A program made the position numbers and the translations under genes. 36,139 bases of DNA, from positions 1-36,139 of IMG/VR virus record IMGVR_UViG_3300027580_000010, one strand, 5' to 3'. The stretch comes from a virus. The notes below the pieces were generated by a model that was not told the origin of the DNA, did not search any database, and saw only the letters and a list, made by a program, of their open reading frames with translations. The number at the start of each line of letters is the position of its first letter. Position 1 is the first letter of the stretch. This document shows positions 15,481-22,624 of this stretch, piece after piece.

Positions 15481-16056
15481 GGTCTCCTCCGGTGCGGTGG
15501 TCTGGACGGTGATGGATTCGTCGCTGAGCGCGGCGGCGGTGGTGTTGTGGTCCACGCCTACGCTGGTGAAACTCACCTCGGCGAGGCGCGTGTCGCGGAA
15601 GATGATCGCGGGGCCCGACACGCTCTGGCCGTTGACTTCCACCTCGTTGCCCCGCTGTACCTCCTCGATGCGCCCCGGCCGGGCGTCGACACTGAGCTGC
15701 CAGGGGAAGCCCTCGTCGGAGGCGCTGGCGACGATCTGGCCGTGCTCGGTGGATTGGAGCAGGCCACCGCCGACGGTGAGCTGCTGGCCGACGTCGATCT
15801 GGTCGGCATAGCCTGCGATGCGGTCGCGGTCGTGGCCCACGAGGACGGGTAGCGTGCGGGTCGGGGACTCCAGCGTCTCCAGGTCGATCACGAGGCGCTC
15901 GTCGTCCAGCGAGGAGAGGCGTAGCGGGTCGCCGGTGTAGGCGACGCCCTGCCAGCGGCGCTGGCCGCTGCCCTGGCCCTCCTCCACGTCCGCGTCCTGG
16001 AGCTGGACCGGCGCGGATAACTGGAACGCACCGCGCGGGATCTTGCGCTGCGGCAT
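15055..16056 (-). CDS. Prohead protease with fused scaffold (Mu gpI-like)
   Basis: A 333-residue protein with a protease part and a scaffold part. The protease part (about residues 35-170) has TLPVLVGHD with His75 and FPWQLSVDA with Ser122, the expected His and Ser of the herpes-type prohead proteases, and ends with LAEVSF, the usual strand after the active site. After residue 190 the protein becomes Gln-rich and then a long coiled coil (AQLQQQLAEEQQARQQ), as in scaffolds. ATG 16056 has GGAGG 6 bp upstream. In Mu and lambda the same arrangement gives a protease and, from an internal start, a separate scaffold. Confidence 0.9.
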   Translation of the reverse strand: MPQRKIPRGAFQLSAPVQLQDADVEEGQGSGQRRWQGVAYTGDPLRLSSLDDERLVIDLETLESPTRTLPVLVGHDRDRIAGYADQIDVGQQLTVGGGLLQSTEHGQIVASASDEGFPWQLSVDARPGRIEEVQRGNEVEVNGQSVSGPAIIFRDTRLAEVSFTSVGVDHNTTAAALSDESITVQTTAPEETMDPNKQQTQQGQQTQQQSTGQEPTFAQLQQQLAEEQQARQQAEQQLADERRERRKGEVRTLFADIGREFTEQAAEPYIQMADETFKAVAQDLRQHAGQGQQQGTQRPTPPDGATLQSEQATGTPGTTEASDDDVADQLAKL

Positions 16057-16087
16057 GTCTACCTCCTGGGGTGATCCTCGGGGGGGG

Positions 16088-16116
16088 GTATAGCGCGCCG
16101 GCTGTACGGCCGTGAA
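16088..16116 (-). promoter_or_regulatory. Candidate promoter for the capsid-tail operon
   Basis: Reading leftward, TTCACG (16116-16111) and CTATAC (16093-16088) are spaced by 17 bp, about 30 bp before the protease start. The match to a sigma-70 promoter is fair in the -10 and weak in the -35. It is the only gap in the head operon, created by the plus-strand insert gene, so a restart of transcription here would make sense. Confidence 0.4.
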
Positions 16117-16138
16117 GCACAGGCGAAACTGGCGAAAT

Positions 16139-16167
16139 TTGGGGGCTGGGCGGGGGCGTGCTACAGT
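16139..16167 (+). promoter_or_regulatory. Promoter of the isolated plus-strand gene
   Basis: TTGGGG (16139-16144), 17 bp, TACAGT (16162-16167), then 26 bp to the ATG. The -10 is identical to that of the three early promoters at the right end of the window, but the GTACC dyad is missing, so regulation probably differs. Confidence 0.55.
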
Positions 16168-16193
16168 CGGGCGGTACTCTATAGGAGGTAGCT

Positions 16194-16448
16194 ATGCCGA
16201 TCAGTAGCCAGATGAGCGACGAGGAACTGCGGGAGCGGTTCGAGGCGCTGGGGCCGCCGCTGGAGGAAGTGCCCGGCGAGCGCACCTATATCAGCCGGTG
16301 CGCGGTCTGGGAGGACTTCGCCGAGCGCGGCCCCGAGGTGGCGCGGATGCTCCGGGAGCCGATGTACCCTGATGACGACCGGGAGCGGGAGCGCCGGAAG
16401 GCCCCGGGGCTTTACGACCTGCTGATGGAGGCGTTCCCCGAGGACTAG
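16194..16448 (+). CDS. Plus-strand moron-like gene in the head operon, unknown function
   Basis: An 84-residue acidic protein (MPISSQMSDEELRERF) that faces the opposite way from all surrounding genes. It has AGGAGGT 6 bp before the ATG and its own promoter-like sequence. Its last codons overlap the end of the head-kinase-ART gene by 4 bp, tail to tail. No membrane segment or catalytic motif is seen, and the sequence is helical and charged. Such isolated, self-promoted, opposite-strand genes in virion operons are often morons that act on host defence or superinfection. I do not recognise the family, so the role is open. Confidence 0.8.
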   Translation: MPISSQMSDEELRERFEALGPPLEEVPGERTYISRCAVWEDFAERGPEVARMLREPMYPDDDRERERRKAPGLYDLLMEAFPED

Positions 16449-18838
16449 CGGGGCTCCACCTCGCGCGCGGGCCTGCGGCGGCCGCCGTGGAGGATGAACT
16501 CCGCCTCGCGGTCGCCGAAGTGCATGAAGTCCTTGCCCTGCCACCAGACCTTGATGACGTCCTCGGCTCGGACCTCCAGCTCGACCTTGCGCGCGCCGGA
16601 GAAGCCGCTCGTCGGTTTCTGGGTCGTGCTGATGGCGGCGTTGGTGAGAAAGCTGTCCCCGGCCTTGTTCATGCCGCTCTCCAGCTCCGCCTTGCTCATG
16701 AAGCGCGACACCGTGAACGGGTCGTAGCCGTTGGCCCGGCGGGCCAGGTAGACGCTGAACTCGTGCTCGATGTCGAATAGCTTGAGAGCTTCGTCTCGGT
16801 CCATCTGCTTGCGGAAGAACCTGCCGGCGCTTTGCTTAGCGGCAAAGTCCGCCTTCTCACCAGTTTTCCCGTCGTGGTATCTGGCGCTGATGCCGAAGCG
16901 CGTCATGGCCCAAAACTTCATGGCGGCGCCGGCTGGCATGTCGGAAGATCTGGACCATTCGCTGTAGAGGCGCTCGACCTTCTCCGCGGCCTCGTCGCCG
17001 ACCTCGCGGCGTACGTACTCCCTGAACCCCTGCTGGATCTTGGCCATCTCCTCGGGCTTATAGGTGCCGTAGAAGTGGCCGGTGTCCGTGCGCTCGGCCC
17101 CCTCGAATCGCCCGGTCCCGAACATGCGCTTGAAGGCTTGCTCGTGCTTGCCGAACCCTTTATAGCGGCGCTTGCGGTCGGCGTCGTAGCGCTCGATGAG
17201 GAGCTTGTGGCGGGCCCAGGCGGTCTCGGTCAGCTCCTTGACGCGGTCGGGGTCGAAGCCGGCGTCCTCGAAGGCGTGCTGATAGTCCCCCTTACGAACG
17301 TCGAGGAGCTTGCTGGCGCCGGTGGCCTCCCACCAGGCGTCCTCGCGCTCGAGGCGCCCGAAGACCTCGGCCGCCTGGGGGTTGATCTTCGGATCGCGGA
17401 GGCCTTGCAGCTCGGGGGCGTCGGGGCCGAAGTCCTTGCGCTGGCCCTGCGCGCGCCATAGGAGGCTCCCGCCGGTGTCGATCTGCGCGAGGCGGCCGTC
17501 GCCGGTGACGGCGACGTTATCGTACTCCATGCCGACGGCGTCGCGGTTGCCGGTGATGACGCTGGCGTGGAACAGGCGCGCGGCGTCGCGCGGCTTGCTC
17601 GCCGCCACGTCGGCCAGTTCCCGGCCCGGGACCGTGAGGTCGTCCCGGACCTCGTTGGCGACGACGGTGCGCATGTTGCCGTCGGAGTCCGGGAGCTGGG
17701 TGATGTGGCCGCGGCTGGTCTCGACCCCGAGCAGCTCGTGGATGCGCTGGCTGGCGACCTCGGCGCGGGCCTGCTCGGGGTCGGAGTAGAACTTGGCGAT
17801 GTAGCGGCGGCCGTCGGGGGCCTCGTAGATGCCGCCCGGGACGGATCCCTCCTTATCGGCGACGCGCTCCCACTTGCTGGAGCGTTGGTAGCCGGCCTCT
17901 TGGGCCTGCTGGGTGATGCGCTCGGCCTGCTGGGCGATGGGCTTGGGCATCGTGACGCCGTAGCGCTCGAGGGCCGCGCCCATGCCGGCGTCCGGCTCCT
18001 CGCAAGGGCTGTAGTCCCAGCCGGCGTCGGGGCCGTCCTGGAGGGCCTGCGCGCGGCGCTCGCGGAAGTCGCGGTCCTCCTGGCGGCGCTCGTCGCGGTC
18101 GATGTAGCGCTCGGCCTGGCGCTCCGTGAGGCTCGTGACCGTGCAGCGGCACTGGTAGCCGTTCGGCGGCATCCACCGGCTCCAGATCGGGTCGTCCTGG
18201 CGGGCCACGGTGCCGTGCATCGCCGCGTGGCTCTCGCGGGTCCTGGAGTCGTTGACGGCGCTGTAGCGCAAATAGGGCCGCGTGTCTCGGTGGCGCTCGT
18301 TGTGGACGCAGCGGCCGCGGGCGAAGGCGCCCTGGGTGTTGGTCCTGAGGATGTTCTCGATGCGGTGCCGGGGGAGCTCCAGCGGGGCTTCCCCCTGGGT
18401 GACGCGGCGCTGGAAGTCCCGGAGGGTTCCGCCCTCTGCCATCGTGCGCTGTAGCTCGCCGAGGGCCTGCTCGAGCTGGGCCATGCGGCCCTCACCGGCG
18501 ATGCTGAAAGCGGCCTGGCGGGCGACGCCGCGCAGCTCGCCGTAGTAGACGTCGGGCAGGACGACGCCACGGTCGCGGGCGGCGTAGATGGCCTCGTCGA
18601 AGGAGAGGAAGCCGTCCGCCCCGCCGCTACTCTCCCCGCCGCCGTCGCCAGCGCTCTCCTGGAGCTGGGCGTAGCGCTCGACAGCGCGCCTGGCAGCCTC
18701 GGCCTGCTCGGCCGGCCCCTTGCCGACGGCCTGGGCGGCCTTGCGGGCGGCGTGGAAGATCGTGCGCCGGAACTTGCGGCGGTCCTCCTTGGGCCAGTTC
18801 GTCGCCGGCGGCGGCGGGTCGTCGACGCTCCAGGGCAT
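16445..18838 (-). CDS. F-like minor head protein fused to kinase-like and ADP-ribosyltransferase-like domains
   Basis: A 797-residue protein, far longer than Mu gpF. Residues 80-245 are the head morphogenesis domain (SPP1 gp7/Mu F type): IENILRTNTQGAFARG, RPYLRYSAVNDSRTRESHAAM, then PPNGYQCRCTV. Residues 320-510 look like a HipA/PI3-kinase-type fold: IYEAPDGRRYIAKF with Lys349, Glu360, then ITGNRDAVGMEYDN (Asp433, Asn441) and AQIDTGGS (Asp454). Residues 690-790 look like an ADP-ribosyltransferase: TVSRF (Arg712), FLTNAAISTTQ (STT motif at 737-739) and GDREAEFIL (ExE at 778-780). It lies 12 bp after the portal gene with GAGGAG before ATG. Head proteins of this family are packaged and some are ejected, so a host-modifying role is plausible. 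The first domain is secure; the other two rest on motifs. Confidence 0.85.
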   Translation of the reverse strand: MPWSVDDPPPPATNWPKEDRRKFRRTIFHAARKAAQAVGKGPAEQAEAARRAVERYAQLQESAGDGGGESSGGADGFLSFDEAIYAARDRGVVLPDVYYGELRGVARQAAFSIAGEGRMAQLEQALGELQRTMAEGGTLRDFQRRVTQGEAPLELPRHRIENILRTNTQGAFARGRCVHNERHRDTRPYLRYSAVNDSRTRESHAAMHGTVARQDDPIWSRWMPPNGYQCRCTVTSLTERQAERYIDRDERRQEDRDFRERRAQALQDGPDAGWDYSPCEEPDAGMGAALERYGVTMPKPIAQQAERITQQAQEAGYQRSSKWERVADKEGSVPGGIYEAPDGRRYIAKFYSDPEQARAEVASQRIHELLGVETSRGHITQLPDSDGNMRTVVANEVRDDLTVPGRELADVAASKPRDAARLFHASVITGNRDAVGMEYDNVAVTGDGRLAQIDTGGSLLWRAQGQRKDFGPDAPELQGLRDPKINPQAAEVFGRLEREDAWWEATGASKLLDVRKGDYQHAFEDAGFDPDRVKELTETAWARHKLLIERYDADRKRRYKGFGKHEQAFKRMFGTGRFEGAERTDTGHFYGTYKPEEMAKIQQGFREYVRREVGDEAAEKVERLYSEWSRSSDMPAGAAMKFWAMTRFGISARYHDGKTGEKADFAAKQSAGRFFRKQMDRDEALKLFDIEHEFSVYLARRANGYDPFTVSRFMSKAELESGMNKAGDSFLTNAAISTTQKPTSGFSGARKVELEVRAEDVIKVWWQGKDFMHFGDREAEFILHGGRRRPAREVEPR

Positions 18839-18850
18839 CTTGCGCGCTCC

Positions 18851-20392
18851 TCAATCGTCGTCCAGGTCGGCCTGGCTCTCCTGGGTCTCGTAGCCGAGTA
18901 TATAGGCGGCGAACAGCGCGCGCTCCATCTGGCTCCTGAATTTGCCGTCGTCCTGGTCCTCTGGAGCGAGGGCGGCGAGCCGCGCCTGGAGGTCCCCGAT
19001 GTCCTTGGCCGCCTCGATCTCGCCGCGCAGCGTCGCCGGCGGGATCGGGCTGTCGACGGCCTGGAGGACCTCGTCGGCCATGTCCTCGAGGGACTGGACG
19101 CCGGCGGTGAATGGCTGCGCGGGGTCGTCCTGGAGCTGCGTGCCGCCGCCAGGGCGGTCCTCAAGCGTGACGCTCTGAGGCTCGGAGCTGAGGGCGGCCC
19201 CGCTGGTCTCGCCCCCGCCCTCCTCGACGGCGATCTCGTCCTCCTCGAAGCCATAGGCGCGCTGGAGGTACGCCGCGGTGAAGCGCGCGCCGGCTTGGTA
19301 GAGCGCCTTATCGCGCTCGGCGCGGTCGGCCTCGAGGCCCTGCTCGTCGCCGAACTGCACCTGGGGCGGCTCCCGGTCGGGGAAGTTGAGCCACGAGAGC
19401 GCGTTGACGGCGCGCTGGACGGCCTCGGTGATGATGCGGAGGTCGGCTTGGCGCTTGGTCTCCGCGACGCGCTCGTGGACCTCGCCGAGGGCCCGGCTGC
19501 CCGACTGGTCCGTGCCCGTCGTCAGGGTCTGACCGAGGACTCGGCGCTGGATGCGGCGCACGAGGGCCTCCTCGGCGCGTTGAAAGGCGGAGCCATCGCC
19601 GCTGGCTTGGTAGATTTCGACCTCGTCGTTGGGCCCTACGGCGATGACGCTGTCGCGGGCGGCCTGCGCGAGTGCGTTAGCCAAGCTGTCGGGGTCTGAC
19701 CCCTTGCCGGTGAGGAGCGGCTGTCCGAAGCGCTCGAGGTACTGGATCCAAAATTCCCAGCTCGACCGCCGGAACAGCCACGGCCAGTAAAGGCGGCTCA
19801 AGAGCGCCTCGCCGTAGGGGTTGCGGTAGGTCGCTTGATTGCGCGATAGGAGGAACTTGTAGTGGGTATCGAGGGGCTGACCGTACTCGTCGCCGGCGCC
19901 GTAGAAGCTCAGCTCGCCGCTTGGAGTGAGGTGGAACCACTCCAGGGGCTTCTCGGCGTATCGCTGGATGCCGTAGCGGCCGTCGCCGGTCTCGCGGTAG
20001 ACGGCCTCGACGACGCTGTAGCCGAAGGGGATGGCGCTCCAGGCGCCGCGGACCAGGTCGGTCATGTGCGGGGCTAGCTCCTCGGTGAGCCACTCCGCGG
20101 TCTGCTCGTCCTCGCCCTGTAGGCGCCACGGCGTCGCGAGAACGGCCTCGCGGCGCACCTCGAGCGCGCCGTCGATCTCGTCGTCGTGGAGCATCCGGCG
20201 TAGGGCGTGCCGGGGGACGCCGATGCTGCGCAGGGTCTCGTCGGGGTCCGGGAGCGTGAGCATCTGGGTGCCGAGATACTCGACGGCTTGCTCGGTGGTG
20301 AGCCGTCGCGTGGACGGTCTCGCCGTGGCGTCGTCGCTCTGTAGCTGCTCGCCGGACTGGGGGCGGCGGCGGAAGAGGTCGAGCAGTGCCAT
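18851..20392 (-). CDS. Portal protein, Mu gp29-like (DUF935)
   Basis: A 513-residue protein of the DUF935 portal family, forming the ring through which DNA enters and leaves the capsid. Family signs are LRSIGVPRHALRRMLHDDEIDGALEVRREAVL near residues 55-90, then IPFGYSVVEAVY, HLTPSGELSF, NPYGEALLSRLYWPW and the stem-helix region RFGQPLLTGKGS. The C-terminal 120 residues are less conserved and acidic. GGAGA stands 7 bp before ATG. The gene is followed at once by the F-like head gene, the Mu order. Length is normal for the family. Confidence 0.93.
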   Translation of the reverse strand: MALLDLFRRRPQSGEQLQSDDATARPSTRRLTTEQAVEYLGTQMLTLPDPDETLRSIGVPRHALRRMLHDDEIDGALEVRREAVLATPWRLQGEDEQTAEWLTEELAPHMTDLVRGAWSAIPFGYSVVEAVYRETGDGRYGIQRYAEKPLEWFHLTPSGELSFYGAGDEYGQPLDTHYKFLLSRNQATYRNPYGEALLSRLYWPWLFRRSSWEFWIQYLERFGQPLLTGKGSDPDSLANALAQAARDSVIAVGPNDEVEIYQASGDGSAFQRAEEALVRRIQRRVLGQTLTTGTDQSGSRALGEVHERVAETKRQADLRIITEAVQRAVNALSWLNFPDREPPQVQFGDEQGLEADRAERDKALYQAGARFTAAYLQRAYGFEEDEIAVEEGGGETSGAALSSEPQSVTLEDRPGGGTQLQDDPAQPFTAGVQSLEDMADEVLQAVDSPIPPATLRGEIEAAKDIGDLQARLAALAPEDQDDGKFRSQMERALFAAYILGYETQESQADLDDD

Positions 20393-20403
20393 CGGTGCGT
20401 CTC

Positions 20404-20646
20404 CTATAGGGTCTCGCCGCGGAGTATCCGCTCGGTCTCGGCGTAGGGTATGCGGATGGCGCCGAGGTGTCGACGAGCCCTGAGGTGGCCGGCGTCGACG
20501 GCCCTATATATCCGGCTCCGCGCTCCGGCCTCGGTAATCTCTAGCACCTCGGCGAGGGCGGGCGCCACCTCCGGGACGGTGTAGTGCTCCTTTCGCCGTG
20601 CGAGTAGACGTCGGGTGATGGTCGAGGTGGATTTCTTACGGCTCAT
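20404..20646 (-). CDS. Small HTH protein between terminase and portal
   Basis: An 80-residue basic protein with a MerR/excisionase-like helix-turn-helix pattern: VLEITEAGARSRIYRAVDAG, then HLRARRHLGAIRIPYAETERIL, where the second block is the usual wing with an R.(I/V)P strand. Its ATG overlaps the terminase stop (ATGA), so it is made with the packaging proteins. It may bind DNA at the packaging or control site. Function is not known; the fold is moderately supported. Confidence 0.75.
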   Translation of the reverse strand: MSRKKSTSTITRRLLARRKEHYTVPEVAPALAEVLEITEAGARSRIYRAVDAGHLRARRHLGAIRIPYAETERILRGETL

Positions 20647-22169
20647 CGCGGTCCTCCTGGGGCTTTCCGGCGGCCTGCGGTGGCGACGCGGCTACCTGTG
20701 CCGCCGGGTGCGAAGGTTGTGATTAGGGCGTCGGCGATGTCGGGGCTCGCCCGGCCGCGGCGGGCCGCTTCCTCCTTGCTCTCGATCTGGATGCGCCCTT
20801 CGCTGTCGGTACGGTAGCGGGTCGCGCACAGCTCGTCGCGGAGGTCCTGGGCCTCCTCGGGCGCTACGCGCGCGGCGGTGTAGAGGCTCGGGGCGTCGTG
20901 GTGTATCCAGCGGGCGGCCTGTAGCCAGAGGTAGTCGCGCATGATCCGGCCCTGGGCGTCGTCGAGCGGCCCGCGCGCCGGGGCGGCGCCGCCGAAGTTC
21001 ACGTCCACCACGCGCCAGCCGTGCTCGCGCATCCGGTCGGCGACGCCGGGGCCCATGGCGCCGACGTCTACATAGACGACGTCGGCGCGAGCCTCTCGGG
21101 CTATCGTGTGCGCCATACCGGCGACCTCCATCGTGTCGCGCTGGGCGGCGATCTGGATGCGCTCGACGTTGAGGCCGGTGCGGACGACGAAGGCGGTGCG
21201 GTCGCTGCCGTAGCGGGCCACGTCGATGCCGAGGCGGCGGATCGTGCCGGGGACTACCTCGTGCGGCGCGCGGTGGAGGGCGTCCTCGGCGGCCTGGAGG
21301 CTGATGAGGACGTCGTCGTCCTGGGTCGGGAACTCGCCGTCGGCGCGGACGCGGACGACGTTGCTGTCCTCGCCCCACTTGCGGGCGAGCCGGTCGCGGT
21401 AGTCCGGGTCGGAGAGGGGGCTGTCCTGGCTCCGCAGGTGGATGGTGCGGAACTCTCGGCGGTCGCCGCGGTGGCTGTCGGCGAAGTAGCCGTCTCCGCG
21501 CGTGGGGTTGCCGAGCATGAGGAGGCGGCTGCCGGCGCTGGCGAGGGCGCCCTCGGCGACCTCGAACACGGGGTCGGGGACGCCGCTCGCCTCGTCGACT
21601 ACGAAGAGGAGGGAGCCGCCCTCACCGCGGTGCTCGGCCTGCGTACCGTCCTCGGTGATGGTGAGGTCCGCGGCGTGGAAGCCCTGGAGCGCGTCCGGGT
21701 TGTCGCGGCTGGCGGTGCGGGCGACGGCGAACCAGTCGCCGGGGCACGCGGGGTCGTAGATGCGGTCGGTGAGGACCCGGAACAGCCCGGAGAGGTATAG
21801 GCCGGTCCAATCGCCGCGGCGGCGGCTCTGATCGTCGGCGTAGCGGGCCCACTTGGTGATCTCGGCCCATAGTACGTCCCGTAGCTGGTGAGACGTGGGG
21901 GCCGTGCAGGGGACGCGAGCGTTGTCCCGGGTCTCGAGAAACCACCAGATCACCCAGGCGGCGGCGGTCGTCTTGCCCGTGCTGTGGCCGCTGCGGACGC
22001 TGACTTTGGCGTCGGGGTCCTGGATGGCTTGGAGGATCCGGCGCTGCTGGTGCGTCGGGTGGACCCCGAAGCGGTCGGCGACGTAGCGCTCGACGTCTCC
22101 GGCCCATAGGGAGCGCAGCTGCTGGTATGCCAGCAGCTCGCGAGTGGGGTCCCCCGGCGTGCCGCGCAT
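20643..22169 (-). CDS. terL: Terminase large subunit
   Basis: About 508 residues, the packaging motor with ATPase and nuclease. Visible motifs (numbered from a GTG at 22172 one codon earlier) are Walker A SGHSTGKT (61-68), Walker B LLFVVDEAS (188-196) with Asp193-Glu194, then the nuclease acidic positions in GIDVARYGSDRT (Asp317), YVDVGAMGPG and SPDIADAL near the end. The ATG overlaps the small-subunit stop in TGATG; the GTG at 22172 is an alternative start. This family is the ATPase-RNaseH type seen with Mu-like portals. Gene order (small, large, HTH, portal) is standard. Confidence 0.95.
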   Translation of the reverse strand: MRGTPGDPTRELLAYQQLRSLWAGDVERYVADRFGVHPTHQQRRILQAIQDPDAKVSVRSGHSTGKTTAAAWVIWWFLETRDNARVPCTAPTSHQLRDVLWAEITKWARYADDQSRRRGDWTGLYLSGLFRVLTDRIYDPACPGDWFAVARTASRDNPDALQGFHAADLTITEDGTQAEHRGEGGSLLFVVDEASGVPDPVFEVAEGALASAGSRLLMLGNPTRGDGYFADSHRGDRREFRTIHLRSQDSPLSDPDYRDRLARKWGEDSNVVRVRADGEFPTQDDDVLISLQAAEDALHRAPHEVVPGTIRRLGIDVARYGSDRTAFVVRTGLNVERIQIAAQRDTMEVAGMAHTIAREARADVVYVDVGAMGPGVADRMREHGWRVVDVNFGGAAPARGPLDDAQGRIMRDYLWLQAARWIHHDAPSLYTAARVAPEEAQDLRDELCATRYRTDSEGRIQIESKEEAARRGRASPDIADALITTFAPGGTGSRVATAGRRKAPGGPR

Positions 22170-22621
22170 CACTCCTGATCCTCGTCCTCTGCTAGCTGCT
22201 CGGCGGCGGCGAGGATGCTGCTGATGCCCTGGCCGGCCTCGACCTGTACGGGGCTACCGCCCGGGCCGCTGACCTCCTGGTTTGTGCGCCGGGCGTAGCG
22301 CTCGGGGTACTTGCGCTCGAGCAGCCAGGCGGCCGCTTTCCAGTCGCCGGGGCGGCCGCGGGCGCCGGCGGCGGCCTGGGTGATCTGGCGGATGTGGTGC
22401 TCTTCGGCCCGGGCCTCGGCGGCTTCGATGTCCGCGTCGAAGCGCGCGACGCGCGTGCGCCGCCCTTGCTCTCGGTCCTGCCGGCCCTGGCTCCGCCAGC
22501 GGTGGTAGGTGGCCTCGCTGATGCCGGCCGCTACGGCGGCAACCTTGGCGTAGGTGCCGACCTCCACGCTGCGCTGTATGCGCGCCCAGACCTCGTCGGT
22601 CAGCTTGCTCCGTCCAGCCAT
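22169..22621 (-). CDS. terS: Terminase small subunit
   Basis: A 150-residue protein with an N-terminal helix-turn-helix: LTDEVWARIQRSVEVGTYAK, AAVAAGISEATYHRW, then ARAEEHHIRQITQAAAGARG and DWKAAAWLLERKYPERYARR, the usual block that ends the oligomerisation part in these small terminases. It would recognise phage DNA and feed it to the large subunit. The ribosome site is weak, but it starts 3 bp after the ParB-like gene and is followed by the large subunit with overlapping codons. Confidence 0.92.
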   Translation of the reverse strand: MAGRSKLTDEVWARIQRSVEVGTYAKVAAVAAGISEATYHRWRSQGRQDREQGRRTRVARFDADIEAAEARAEEHHIRQITQAAAGARGRPGDWKAAAWLLERKYPERYARRTNQEVSGPGGSPVQVEAGQGISSILAAAEQLAEDEDQE

Positions 22622-22624
22622 ACT

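Noticed and set aside
17230-19254. Long minus-strand open frame rich in Ser/Arg/Pro/Thr
   Set aside because: It overlaps the portal and head genes in another frame and shows only the composition of shifted high-GC codons.
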